The notes under the pieces are model-generated. The model searched no databases and was not told the origin of the DNA. It saw only the letters and a program-made list of their open reading frames with translations. From a virus: a stretch of DNA of 64,000 nucleotides. This document shows positions 7,624-15,990 of the stretch, in pieces. Each line of letters opens with the position of its first letter. The first letter of the stretch is position 1. The translations under genes were made by a program, and so were the position numbers. The stretch covers positions 1 through 64,000 of the IMG/VR virus record IMGVR_UViG_3300042893_000474; one strand, written 5' to 3'.

Positions 7624-8064
7624 ATGAAAAAACTAATTATAATCCTAATTACTGCATTTGCAGTTACACTAAACGCTCAATGTTATAAGATTGACACTGT
7701 GCAAAACCACACTCATCTACGTACTATAGCAGGTAGACCTGTTGATTTTGGAGTAGTAGCTACGGCAGAACAATTAATTGCAAATAAATACGCTTTGTGT
7801 GACACAGGCATTAAAGTAAAACTAGCAATTAATACAATTGCTTTACCTCAAAGGCTTATCAACATTATAGGAATACAGTTATTAAAAAGGGATTATGTAG
7901 TCAATATGTCTATCACGGCTAATAACATTACACATTATTCTAGGAACGTAAAGACTGTGTATGTTAATGCTATGTTCTTAACAGTTGAGGAGATTCCTCA
8001 CAATAAAAAAGCATATTCTAAAGCAGTTGAGAAGTGTTTAATTGATTTGATTAAGGAGCTATAG
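7624..8064 (+). CDS. Exported protein of unknown function, 146 aa
   Basis: The N-terminus is a clear signal peptide ending NAQ at about residue 19, with a cysteine right after it. It is not a canonical lipobox because Gln precedes the Cys. The mature protein of about 127 residues has two cysteines that could form a disulfide and a C-terminal amphipathic helix. It starts 2 bases after the previous gene and is the last gene before a hairpin terminator, so it belongs to the envelope operon. No family recognised; its place suggests a periplasmic partner of the CsgG-like protein or barrel, which is inference only. Confidence 0.6.
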   Translation: MKKLIIILITAFAVTLNAQCYKIDTVQNHTHLRTIAGRPVDFGVVATAEQLIANKYALCDTGIKVKLAINTIALPQRLINIIGIQLLKRDYVVNMSITANNITHYSRNVKTVYVNAMFLTVEEIPHNKKAYSKAVEKCLIDLIKEL

Positions 8065-8088
8065 CCCGTATTTACTACATTCTTTATT

Positions 8089-8110
8089 GTTAAGGGTATC
8101 TTAACTTTTT
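8089..8110 (+). terminator. Intrinsic terminator of the envelope operon
   Basis: GTTAAG (8089-8094), a 5-base loop and CTTAAC (8100-8105) are followed by five T. A second weaker hairpin with arms TTAAGTT (8114-8120) and AACTTAA (8129-8135) follows. Together they close the operon that starts at 403. Confidence 0.7.
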
Positions 8111-8153
8111 GTGTTAAGTTTTTGTTTTAACTTAATTAGTTATAACTTATGAC

Positions 8154-8183
8154 TTGACTTTTTATATTGTAATACTATATTTG
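8154..8183 (+). promoter_or_regulatory. Bacteroidota-type promoter for the terminase operon
   Basis: TTG at 8154-8156 and TATATTTG at 8176-8183, spaced by 19 bases. The 30-base leader ends with an AC-rich motif (CAGACAACCAACCAC, 8196-8210) that recurs before the gene at 14771. Confidence 0.8.
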
Positions 8184-8195
8184 TAGTAGTTGTAA

Positions 8196-8210
8196 CAGAC
8201 AACCAACCAC
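8196..8210 (+). promoter_or_regulatory. AC-rich leader motif shared between operons (copy 1)
   Basis: CAGACAACCAACCAC lies 3 bases before the start codon of the winged-helix gene. A near-identical copy is at 14747-14762. Made almost only of A and C, it cannot fold and may keep the ribosome entry site open. Confidence 0.5.
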
Positions 8211-8213
8211 AGT

Positions 8214-8603
8214 ATGAAAAAACTTTTGAGGAAGTATCCTGACCCTATTTTAATCCACAAGGACTACATTGATGTTTTGCTAAGACTAGCAGGGTATCGT
8301 TTATCTGATTTATCAGTAACAATTTTAGCATACTCTAGTTACAGAAAAGCTTTGACTTCAGACACTAAAAAAGAAATTGCTGCTAAGTTTAGTACGACTA
8401 TCCAAGTAATCTCAAACACAATTACTAAGCTTAGAAAACAACAATTACTTTTAAAAAACAATTTAAATCCTAAACTCAAACCAGAGAACGACCATCAGTC
8501 CGCATTGACTATTTATTTTACTTTAGAGCCTAAAAGTAAAATAAGAAAAGAAGTATTAACGGAAAACACCCTTAAAGTAAAACAAGAAGAAGTTATTGCA
8601 TGA
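8214..8603 (+). CDS. Winged-helix DNA-binding protein
   Basis: 129 residues. Residues about 25-90 show a helix-turn-helix with wing: LSVTILAYSSYRK as first helix, KKEIAAKFSTTIQVISNTITKLRKQ as helix-turn-recognition helix, then LLLKNNL as the start of a wing. The C-terminus is polar and Lys-rich. This resembles MarR/replication-initiator-type winged helices. It is the first gene of the terminase transcript, and its stop overlaps the next start (ATGA). It might regulate late transcription or act in packaging start-site recognition like a small terminase, because no other small-terminase candidate is obvious. The latter is inference. Confidence 0.6.
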   Translation: MKKLLRKYPDPILIHKDYIDVLLRLAGYRLSDLSVTILAYSSYRKALTSDTKKEIAAKFSTTIQVISNTITKLRKQQLLLKNNLNPKLKPENDHQSALTIYFTLEPKSKIRKEVLTENTLKVKQEEVIA

Positions 8604-9160
8604 GAAGAGACCTTCAGATAGAACTTAAAGTATTTGGATTATACAGTACGGCAGCCAAAGAGTTAAAGTGCACAAGTTCAGAGGTAGACGAAGTTTATTC
8701 TTGGTATCTAGAGGAGATAATACACTCCTTAAAGAAAACTGAAACTAAACAAGTTTACCTCAAAGGCTTAGGACGCTTTAGAGCTAACCCTGCATGTATA
8801 CCCAATATACTCTACTTTAATGTCGTGAGGTATCGGGAAATGGCTAAGTTTATGTTAAGTTTTCCAAAGTATCATACAAAAGGTAGAGCAATATTTATGG
8901 ACACTATTTATCAAAACTATAAAAAGCTTTACGAAGAAGGTTTAACTAAAATGGACATTCTTTTAAATGAACCTATATTTGATAAGCCTATGTATCATAA
9001 CCAGAAACAAAGACTTATTGATTTCAAAAAATTAAGACTAGAACAACTATATGAATCCATTTGCAGACTACATGAACTTGCTGAAGTTGGGCGTAAAGAA
9101 CGCGGACAAGATAATCGAGGGGATCAGCAACAAGACATTGAAAGAATTCAATTTACTTAA
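8600..9160 (+). CDS. IHF/HU-like protein of the crAss-like type
   Basis: 186 residues. Residues about 20-65 have the HU/IHF plan: a helical pair with VDEVYSWYLEEIIHSLK followed by a beta segment VYLKGLGRFRANP, comparable to the 'GFG.F' strand of HU proteins. A helical extension follows. crAss-like phages carry conserved IHF-like genes among their structural genes, and a second one is at 25191. The last 36 residues overlap the next gene out of frame and look atypical (Arg/Gln/Asp-rich), so the terminal part may be little constrained. Possible roles: DNA bending during packaging, or virion-associated. Confidence 0.55.
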   Translation: MRRDLQIELKVFGLYSTAAKELKCTSSEVDEVYSWYLEEIIHSLKKTETKQVYLKGLGRFRANPACIPNILYFNVVRYREMAKFMLSFPKYHTKGRAIFMDTIYQNYKKLYEEGLTKMDILLNEPIFDKPMYHNQKQRLIDFKKLRLEQLYESICRLHELAEVGRKERGQDNRGDQQQDIERIQFT

Positions 9161-9425
9161 TGACGATGACAAGCAGCTTATCACAGACCGAATGGACATT
9201 TGTCTCAACTGTCCCTACAACTCAAGAAATGCTAAAGTATCTTCCGAGTACATGGCTCTTACAGGTGTCCCATACTCTACTGGAAGAGCCGAATTCCACT
9301 GTGCGTTATGTGGTTGTGTCATCGAACTCAAAACAGCATGCTTAACTTGTAATTGTGGTATTGCCGACTGGAATTCTAAAAACTCTCAAAAGAAGTTATC
9401 TTTGAAGTGGACCAAAAAACCTTAA
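9051..9425 (+). CDS. Zinc-ribbon-like small protein
   Basis: 124 residues. Cysteine pairs CLNC (about residues 51-54), CALCGC (about 84-89) and CLTCNC (about 97-102) suggest one or two zinc sites. Similar short phage proteins with a CxxCP...CxxCGC...C pattern occur near terminases. It starts 110 bases inside the previous gene in another frame. The overlapped stretch encodes a sensible amphipathic helix in this frame (residues about 5-36), so I accept the early ATG. Possibly a packaging accessory or transcription factor; the function is unknown. Confidence 0.65.
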   Translation: MNPFADYMNLLKLGVKNADKIIEGISNKTLKEFNLLNDDDKQLITDRMDICLNCPYNSRNAKVSSEYMALTGVPYSTGRAEFHCALCGCVIELKTACLTCNCGIADWNSKNSQKKLSLKWTKKP

Positions 9426-9436
9426 CACCTACCTAT

Positions 9437-9589
9437 ATGAAAAAACCATCAATCAAATCAAAAGGTATTACAAACCTTAAAAAAGCATTCCGTATCCTTA
9501 ATGGTTGCGGAGGAAACAAAGGCACTAAGTGCGGAGTTGAAGTTTACTATATGCCTGCAGATAGTAAGCTCCAAGAAATTAACGCCTAA
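9437..9589 (+). CDS. Small basic protein, 50 aa
   Basis: I take the ATG at 9437, because an earlier in-frame ATG (9407) lies inside the previous gene and adds nothing protein-like. The product is Lys-rich in its first half, with two cysteines (NGCGG and TKCGV) and a short hydrophobic end. No family recognised. It sits in a tight run of small genes before the terminase. Confidence 0.5.
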   Translation: MKKPSIKSKGITNLKKAFRILNGCGGNKGTKCGVEVYYMPADSKLQEINA

Positions 9590-9592
9590 ACT

Positions 9593-9796
9593 ATGACAAA
9601 ACAACCAACCAAACGTTTTGTACCTGAGAGTCAACCTACTTTCCAAGACAATTTGTTCATGGTAACAAAAGTCTTTTGGAAAGCAGGTTACTCTTATGGT
9701 AAAACGGGACGTAATGATGATTTCTATGCTCGAGTATTGGAGGATTTTGGTAATCTTCCTATCAACGAGTTTATAGCCAAATACGAAACACTATAA
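9593..9796 (+). CDS. Small hypothetical protein, 67 aa
   Basis: This compact ORF has aromatic residues throughout and an acidic C-terminal helix. It begins 3 bases after the previous gene and ends 1 base before the next, which supports coding. No motif or family recognised. Position suggests a head-assembly or packaging accessory, unproven. Confidence 0.55.
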   Translation: MTKQPTKRFVPESQPTFQDNLFMVTKVFWKAGYSYGKTGRNDDFYARVLEDFGNLPINEFIAKYETL

Positions 9797-9797
9797 C

Positions 9798-10115
9798 ATG
9801 GCACAGAAAAAACAAACTTACATCTCTGCCGAATTAGATTGGGCAGAAGAAAAACTTGCAGAGTGGAGACAGTATGTAGATGCTAATCCATTAAACTCAC
9901 TTAAAGATAGAGTAGAGTGGAAACCTACTGCTAAAGGGGGTGCTATACCTATGGTGATTGCATCCATTGAGCAACAGATTAAATCTATTCGAGATACTAT
10001 GAAAGAGTATCTTGCACTGCTTGATGTAGTAGATAAACTAAGAGAGAAGGAAGAAGCTAAACTTGAGATCAGAGGATCACAAGAGGTGAATGGTAAGATG
10101 AGTAAGTTTATGTAA
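9798..10115 (+). CDS. Helical/coiled-coil small protein before the terminase
   Basis: 105 residues, mostly charged helix: residues about 10-30 and 50-90 have heptad-like hydrophobic spacing with many Lys and Glu. It lies 1 base before the terminase start and is tightly coupled to it. Small terminase subunits are often helical oligomers encoded just upstream of the large subunit, so this is a reasonable TerS candidate along with the winged-helix protein at 8214. No sequence motif decides it. Confidence 0.5.
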   Translation: MAQKKQTYISAELDWAEEKLAEWRQYVDANPLNSLKDRVEWKPTAKGGAIPMVIASIEQQIKSIRDTMKEYLALLDVVDKLREKEEAKLEIRGSQEVNGKMSKFM

Positions 10116-10116
10116 T

Positions 10117-12117
10117 ATGCATTTAGATAGTCCAGAATTTTTTGTTAATGTTAAGTCTGTCCCCGATAAAGAGTCTTCTGAGTATGTTGCTTTTTGGGAA
10201 GCAGAAGATAAAAAGATAACTGAAGGTATTACCATCAATGGTTTTCACTTTTCTCCTTTTATCTATTGGCATTTAAATTACTGGTCTATTTATGTGGACA
10301 CTATGATAGGTAATAGGCAAGTTCGTAAACTTGACCGCCCACAACTATGGGATACCTATTTAGCTGTTGACGAAACAATACATAAAGCTGAGAATCATAT
10401 TGAAGGTAAGAAAGGCGTTGTAATGGTAGGGTCTCGACGTATTTCTAAATCAGTATTGACTTCATCGTATATTACCCATAAATCAGTTACCCAAAAAGGC
10501 AGTGATAATCTAATCTCAGCCTTGAATGGTCCTGACTTAAAAATTATAACTGAGTACGTAGACTTAGGTTTACGTAATCTTCCAGAGTACTTTAAGTTTC
10601 CCCGTATTGAGGACGATTGGAAACGGCAAGTAACTTTAGGATATAAAGACAAACAAAACGTAAGACATGAATGGTCTAAATTTCACATCCGAAACTTCGA
10701 TGAAGGTAACAATACGGAAGCAGCTGCTGGTCTTACTCTATCTTCTTTTCTCTTGGAGGAAGGAGGAAAAGGAAAGATTCTCAACTGCTTGGCGGCAACT
10801 ACTCCATGTTTTGATAGTCCATTTGGATGGCGTTGTTCTCCTTTTGTCATTGGGACTTCGGGAGATATGACAAGAGCGGGGGATCTTGAAGAATTATTCA
10901 ATAACCCTGAAGCATATAATTTTCTTTCTGTAGAATCTACAGAGTCTGGCAAATCTTATGGTTTGTTTATTCCAGGTACTAAATCATTAAAAGTTCCAAA
11001 AGAACCAAAATCTTTAGGACTTTACCTAGAGAAAGACTCCCCTTCTGAACTAGATAATGTTACAATTTGGGTATCCGATGAGGTAAAAGGAAGAGAACTT
11101 ATTTTAAAATCTCGTGAACAGATTAAAAAGTCAAGTGGTCTTGAAGCATATCTGAAAGAGATAATGTATTATCCTCTTACACATGAGGAATGTTTCCTTG
11201 AGTTATCGCAGAACATTTTCCCTGTAGATTTACTTCAAGAACAATTACAGAAAATAACTGCAGCTGATGCCAACCCAGATTATGTTGAGTTAGTTCAAAA
11301 GACTGATGGTACTATAACTCACAAGTTTACTGAAAAGAAACCAGTACAAACATTTCCTACAAAGCCTACTGATAACTTAGAAGGTGTAGTTCAGATTTGG
11401 GAATACCCTATTAATGGTGCACCCTATGGACTATATACAGCAGGGACTGACCCATATAAACAGTCTCAGGCTAAATACTCTACTTCATTAGGATCTACTT
11501 ACATATACAAACGTGTTCATGATATAGCTGGAGAAGGATGGCAAAACATTGTAGTAGCAGCATACACTGGGCGTCCTAGAAAAATTGAACAGTGGTATGA
11601 GTTAACTAAAATGCTTCTTAAGTATTATAATGCGAAGACTCTTTGTGAAAACATGGATATGGGTTTTATTCAGCATTGTATTGAAAAAAACGAATCAGCT
11701 TTCCACTTAGAACGTACTCCTTCTTTCTTGAATGATATTCATCCTAGTAGTGCAGTAAATCGTGAATACGGAATACACATGACTAGTGATATCAAAGACT
11801 ATTTAAACTCCCTAATCATTGAATACATTACTGAAGTCATTGACAGAGACGTAGACAAAGAAGGTAATGTCATTAAAGAAAGATTAGGGGTAACTCGAAT
11901 CTTAGATCCCCTACTATTAAAGGAGTTGATTAAGTTCACCCCTAAGTTAAACGTGGATAGGGTTATTTCATTTGGACTTACTTTGGCAATGGCAAAATCT
12001 TTAAATGGAAAGTCTATTGTAGTGTCTTCTACAGAAGATGCACGCATGCAAGATTACTTCAAAACATCAAAATCGAAACAACTTTTTAGGACAACTAGAA
12101 ACCCTTTTAGGTACTAA
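10117..12117 (+). CDS. terL: Terminase large subunit
   Basis: 666 residues: the DNA-packaging motor with an N-terminal ATPase and a C-terminal nuclease that cuts concatemers at the portal. Residues 105-112 (GSRRISKS) are a terminase-type Walker A. Residues 209-215 (SSFLLEE) are Walker B with catalytic Glu. The nuclease part starts at about 430, with Asp445 in TAGTDPYKQ as first metal ligand and Asp514 in ENMDMGF as a likely second. The length and the WHLNYW segment near residue 52 fit crAss-like and related large terminases. It precedes the portal gene, as expected. Confidence 0.92.
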   Translation: MHLDSPEFFVNVKSVPDKESSEYVAFWEAEDKKITEGITINGFHFSPFIYWHLNYWSIYVDTMIGNRQVRKLDRPQLWDTYLAVDETIHKAENHIEGKKGVVMVGSRRISKSVLTSSYITHKSVTQKGSDNLISALNGPDLKIITEYVDLGLRNLPEYFKFPRIEDDWKRQVTLGYKDKQNVRHEWSKFHIRNFDEGNNTEAAAGLTLSSFLLEEGGKGKILNCLAATTPCFDSPFGWRCSPFVIGTSGDMTRAGDLEELFNNPEAYNFLSVESTESGKSYGLFIPGTKSLKVPKEPKSLGLYLEKDSPSELDNVTIWVSDEVKGRELILKSREQIKKSSGLEAYLKEIMYYPLTHEECFLELSQNIFPVDLLQEQLQKITAADANPDYVELVQKTDGTITHKFTEKKPVQTFPTKPTDNLEGVVQIWEYPINGAPYGLYTAGTDPYKQSQAKYSTSLGSTYIYKRVHDIAGEGWQNIVVAAYTGRPRKIEQWYELTKMLLKYYNAKTLCENMDMGFIQHCIEKNESAFHLERTPSFLNDIHPSSAVNREYGIHMTSDIKDYLNSLIIEYITEVIDRDVDKEGNVIKERLGVTRILDPLLLKELIKFTPKLNVDRVISFGLTLAMAKSLNGKSIVVSSTEDARMQDYFKTSKSKQLFRTTRNPFRY

Positions 12118-12157
12118 ACTAGACTTATTTTAAAAATTTAAGTAGCAAAATTAAGAT

Positions 12158-12188
12158 TTGGTATTATTTTTACGCCTAGTTATACTTT
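12158..12188 (+). promoter_or_regulatory. Possible weak promoter before the portal gene
   Basis: TTG at 12158-12160 and a TATACTTT-like element at 12181-12188, spaced by 20 bases, lie in the 99-base gap between terminase and portal. The second element departs from TAnnTTTG, so this call is weak. I saw no terminator in the gap, so read-through from 8183 is also likely. Confidence 0.25.
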
Positions 12189-12216
12189 AAAAGTTAATAC
12201 CTTAACATCCATTGTT

Positions 12217-14667
12217 ATGATCATAGAATCACTAAAAGAGTACACAGATCCACTAAACCACGCATACTTTTATCCAGAGCAATTTGTCTCTGCAAGCAAG
12301 AAACAAAAGCCCCGCTGGATTAAGTCAACGCTAGATTATTTTGCAAATATTGCATTTGCTCAGTATAGGGAGAACGTTAAGTTTCGTAAAAACTATCGTC
12401 TTTTCAATGGCGAGTTTAACTTTGACGATTATAATAATGAGCCTCAGATTAAAGAAATCATTAATTACTTATCAGACACTCCTGACCAGGAGCCAGAAAT
12501 CCCACAACATCTTAGACACTACCCCATTGTTAACCCTCCTATTAATCAATTAAAAGGAGAGTTAATCAATCGTCCTTTCAAGTATAAGGTAAAGGCAGTA
12601 GACGATGCAAGTGTAGATGAGAATATTGATTTCCGTACAGACTTGATTAAAGAGTTCTTTATGAATAAGATGGCAGCTCGTTTAGAAGGAGTGCCTGAAG
12701 AACAATTAGAACAAATCCAACAGGAGATGATGGTAGAAATTCAAAATAAGATTTTGGATTATACCTCAACTGCTGAAGAGTGGGGTAATAAAATATTAAA
12801 TGCCTTAAAGTATAGTTTCCGTTTAAAAGAAAAGTCTAGTCAATCTTTCTTAGATTTTTTAATTACAGGACAAGAGTTTCACCACTTTTACCCAGACAAC
12901 TCACGTATTGGCTTTAATTATAAAGTAGAGAATCCTTCTAACGTATGGTACTTAGCAAATCGTAATGCTATGTATACAAGTGATTGTTGGGCATTGGGAA
13001 CTATTGAAGTATTATCTATGTCTGAAATAGTAGACAGATTTAATCTTTCAGGTGAAGAAGTTAAACATCTGAACGATGATTCTCTTCAAAATCTTCGTAA
13101 CAACGAATATTCTCCATTATCCCCAGCACTTCCAAACCCTAACGATCCTTTGTGGCAGTTAACTTTTGAGAACGTAGGTGACTTTGCTAGTGGAGGTATA
13201 GATACTAATGTATTCTCTTTTAACTCTCAGCATGCATTTACAGTAGTCACTTGTTATTGGCAGTCTAAGAAAAAAGTATTTAAACGCCAATACATAGATG
13301 AAGAAGGATACATGCAAGAGCAGTTTGTTTCTGAAGACTATAAGTATGACAAAACAATGGGGGACATTGCCCTTGATGAGTTATGGATTAATGAATGGTG
13401 GAAAGGCGTTAAGATTGGTGCAGATATTTACATTGATGTAGAACCTTTAGAGTATAGCCAAACTCCTCCAATTGTTGGTATTATAAATACTACTAGAAAC
13501 ACTCAAGGTAAGTCTCTACTTGATTTACTTAAGCCTTACCAAGTCCTTTACAACATTTGTATGAATCAGTTGTGGGAACTTCTTGAAAAAGAGATTGGTG
13601 TTGTATTCTTAGGTGACCTTAAAGTAGTGCCTAAGAAAGATTCACAAGACCCAATTGAAACAATGTTGTGGAATGCAAAGAACAGAGGTTCTTTGTTTAT
13701 CGATACATCTCCAGAAAATACAGGAGGAGCAGTTCAGTTTAACCAATTATCTCGTGTAGACTTAACTAGAACTGCAGAAATACAATCACGTATTCAGTTA
13801 GCTCAAGCATTAAGAACTGAAGCATACGAACTGGTAGGTATCACTCGTCAAAGACTTGGGTCAATGACTCCTTCAGAAACAGCTACTGCTACTAAAGAAG
13901 GATTAGCTCAATCATTTGCTCAAACAGAAACATGGTTTGCTTGGCATGACAACGTAATGCAACAAGTATATCAAACAATGCTTGAGATGGCGCAATACAC
14001 AGAATTGCAAAAACCAACTTCTACTTTAAACTATCTAAACTCAGAACTAGAGACTGTATTTTTACGTATAACTAAGAATGAGTTGCTTCGTGAGTTGTTT
14101 GTATTTGTGACTTCATATGCTGAAGACAGAGTAACTCTAGAACAGTTAAGATCATTAGCACAACCAGCGCTTCAAAACGGAGCAGAGCTTATTGAGATAT
14201 TTGATTTGTATACTGCTGCATCAGAACGTTCATTGCGTAAGGTACTTGAAGGAGTACAAGAACGCAAATCTTCTATGCAACAACAACAAATGCAACAACA
14301 GCAGCAACAAATGGAAATGCAAAATCAGCAGTTCCAAGCTAAGATGCAAGCTGAAGGTCAACAAAAAGAAGCTGAAGCACAACGTGAGGATATGAACAAA
14401 GAACTTGACCGTCAGAATAGACTTGACGTAGAGCGTCTACGTGGTATTGCTAATGAAGGTTCATTCTCACAAGAAAAAGACTTGACTCCATTACTTATTC
14501 AACAAACCAACATGGCTAAAGAACAATCTAAGCTAAGGTTTGAGCAATCTAAGAATGAAGAACAAAATAAACTAAAGAGTAGAGAGCTTGACTTAAAGGA
14601 GAAGGATATAGATACTAAGCTCCAAATAGCCAAGCAAAACAAAAATAAATATGATAAAAAGAGATAA
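12217..14667 (+). CDS. Portal protein
   Basis: 816 residues, matching the large portals of crAss-like phages. Features typical of the portal are an N-terminal mixed domain, an acidic helix-rich stretch around residues 150-185, a central wing/stem region with conserved aromatic residues (VWYLANRNAMYTSD, about 245-258), a region near 445-480 with a long helix (LLKPYQVLYNICMNQLWELLEKE), and ATKEGLAQSFAQTETW near 560. The C-terminal 130 residues form a Gln-rich, then charged coiled coil. The portal is the dodecameric entry for DNA and tail. It lies between terminase and scaffold/capsid genes, which supports the call. Confidence 0.85.
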   Translation: MIIESLKEYTDPLNHAYFYPEQFVSASKKQKPRWIKSTLDYFANIAFAQYRENVKFRKNYRLFNGEFNFDDYNNEPQIKEIINYLSDTPDQEPEIPQHLRHYPIVNPPINQLKGELINRPFKYKVKAVDDASVDENIDFRTDLIKEFFMNKMAARLEGVPEEQLEQIQQEMMVEIQNKILDYTSTAEEWGNKILNALKYSFRLKEKSSQSFLDFLITGQEFHHFYPDNSRIGFNYKVENPSNVWYLANRNAMYTSDCWALGTIEVLSMSEIVDRFNLSGEEVKHLNDDSLQNLRNNEYSPLSPALPNPNDPLWQLTFENVGDFASGGIDTNVFSFNSQHAFTVVTCYWQSKKKVFKRQYIDEEGYMQEQFVSEDYKYDKTMGDIALDELWINEWWKGVKIGADIYIDVEPLEYSQTPPIVGIINTTRNTQGKSLLDLLKPYQVLYNICMNQLWELLEKEIGVVFLGDLKVVPKKDSQDPIETMLWNAKNRGSLFIDTSPENTGGAVQFNQLSRVDLTRTAEIQSRIQLAQALRTEAYELVGITRQRLGSMTPSETATATKEGLAQSFAQTETWFAWHDNVMQQVYQTMLEMAQYTELQKPTSTLNYLNSELETVFLRITKNELLRELFVFVTSYAEDRVTLEQLRSLAQPALQNGAELIEIFDLYTAASERSLRKVLEGVQERKSSMQQQQMQQQQQQMEMQNQQFQAKMQAEGQQKEAEAQREDMNKELDRQNRLDVERLRGIANEGSFSQEKDLTPLLIQQTNMAKEQSKLRFEQSKNEEQNKLKSRELDLKEKDIDTKLQIAKQNKNKYDKKR
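14274..14345 (+). repeat. CAA/CAG-rich stretch in the portal C-terminus
   Basis: Repeated CAA, CAG and ATG codons encode a Gln/Met tract within the portal's C-terminal coiled coil. Such codon repeats can expand or contract by slippage and would change the length of the coiled coil inside the capsid. Confidence 0.7.
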
Positions 14668-14712
14668 CAATCTTCTTTTATCTATATTCATACACTCACT
14701 TTTTCTAACCTA

Positions 14713-14742
14713 TTGTGTTAATTTTTTAAACGATTAACTTTG
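14713..14742 (+). promoter_or_regulatory. Strong Bacteroidota-type promoter for the capsid operon
   Basis: TTG at 14713-14715 and TAACTTTG at 14735-14742 with a 19-base spacer. The leader carries CAGACAAACCAACCAC (14747-14762), nearly identical to the leader at 8196-8210. It would drive the scaffold-like and major capsid genes. Confidence 0.8.
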
Positions 14743-14746
14743 AAAC

Positions 14747-14762
14747 CAGACAAACCAACCAC
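14747..14762 (+). promoter_or_regulatory. AC-rich leader motif shared between operons (copy 2)
   Basis: CAGACAAACCAACCAC, in the leader of the scaffold/capsid transcript, differs from the copy at 8196-8210 by one extra A. It is placed 8 bases before the start codon. Confidence 0.5.
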
Positions 14763-14770
14763 CCATTGTC

Positions 14771-15961
14771 ATGAATAATAACCCAGAAAACGACCAATTA
14801 GGTTTAGACAACCTAGAGTTCTTTGAAAATTTTGCTACTGAAGATTTACTAGAAGATCCTCAGTTTGACCCAAACGCTAATCTTGCCCCTGATATTTTGT
14901 CAGGAGAGAAGATGGACTTAGAAGATGAAGACCTTCCTTTAGGAGGTCAAACGAAATCAACTGAGCCTGATGCCTCTACTTTAAAAGAAGAAGTTGTCCC
15001 AGACAATTTACTTGAAGACGAGGAAGAAGAACCAGCTGCTCAACCAGATGCCCTAGCGAATGAAGATGACGAGGAAGTTAACTACTATGAAGCATTTGGA
15101 AAAGGACTCCTCCGCTCAGGTCACTTTGACCTAGGAGAAGAACTAGATCCAGATCAAATAGAGTGGACAGAAGAATCTTTCTTAGATATGATGTCTGCAA
15201 CTGTAGAAAACAAAGCTTGGAAACAACTAGAAGAAATTGCTACTGAGGCTTACGGCCAAGAAGGACTAGAGTTAGTAAAAGATCTTTTTATTAACAAAGT
15301 TCCAGTACAGCAGTATCTAGCTAAGTACAACGAACAAGTTGCTCTTGAGAATGTAGATTTAACTAATCCTCAAAACCAAGAAGCAATCTTCCGTGAGTAC
15401 CTTAGCCGCACAGGTCTAGATGCCGATGAGATTGAAGAACAGTTAGAGTATGCTGTGAAGACAAACAAATTAGAAAACTTCTCTGAAAAATACTACGTAA
15501 AATTACTTGACCGTAGTAAACAAGAAAGAGAAGCTTTGGCTGAACAGAGTGCTCAACGTCAAAGAGAGATTCAAGAAAGAGAAAATACAAGACAAGAGTC
15601 TTATATTAAAACTCTTGAAGACGCAATTAAAGTAGGAGATATTAATGGATATCCCATTAATCAAAACGAAGCTTCTACCTTGTTTGATTATGTAACTAGT
15701 AAAAACTACCAGTTACCTAACGGACAAAAGATTAGTGAGTTTGAGTTTACTCTAGCTAAGATGCGTCAAGATGATCCTCAGAAATTTTTAGCAGTAGCAA
15801 GATTAGTTCAATCTAACTTAGACCTAGCTCCCATAAAGAAAAAAGGTGTAAGTGAAGAGACAAACTCAATTTTCAAAGAATTGCAAAACAAGTCTAAAAA
15901 AGGACCTAAAGGAGAACCTAGGAAAGAGACCCAACTCTTTAGTAATTTCTTCGGAAGGTAA
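14771..15961 (+). CDS. Putative scaffolding protein
   Basis: 396 residues. The N-terminal 110 residues are extremely acidic and rich in Asp, Glu, Leu and Pro. The middle and C-terminal parts are helical and charged, with a coiled coil at about 250-290, and the end is Lys-rich (about 365-390). An acidic, helical protein with basic C-terminus, encoded between portal and major capsid, is the usual profile of an internal scaffold that binds capsid subunits with its basic tail. No protease domain is visible. The identity rests on position and composition. Confidence 0.6.
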   Translation: MNNNPENDQLGLDNLEFFENFATEDLLEDPQFDPNANLAPDILSGEKMDLEDEDLPLGGQTKSTEPDASTLKEEVVPDNLLEDEEEEPAAQPDALANEDDEEVNYYEAFGKGLLRSGHFDLGEELDPDQIEWTEESFLDMMSATVENKAWKQLEEIATEAYGQEGLELVKDLFINKVPVQQYLAKYNEQVALENVDLTNPQNQEAIFREYLSRTGLDADEIEEQLEYAVKTNKLENFSEKYYVKLLDRSKQEREALAEQSAQRQREIQERENTRQESYIKTLEDAIKVGDINGYPINQNEASTLFDYVTSKNYQLPNGQKISEFEFTLAKMRQDDPQKFLAVARLVQSNLDLAPIKKKGVSEETNSIFKELQNKSKKGPKGEPRKETQLFSNFFGR

Positions 15962-15990
15962 AAACTAAGCACACATAAACAAAAAATAAA

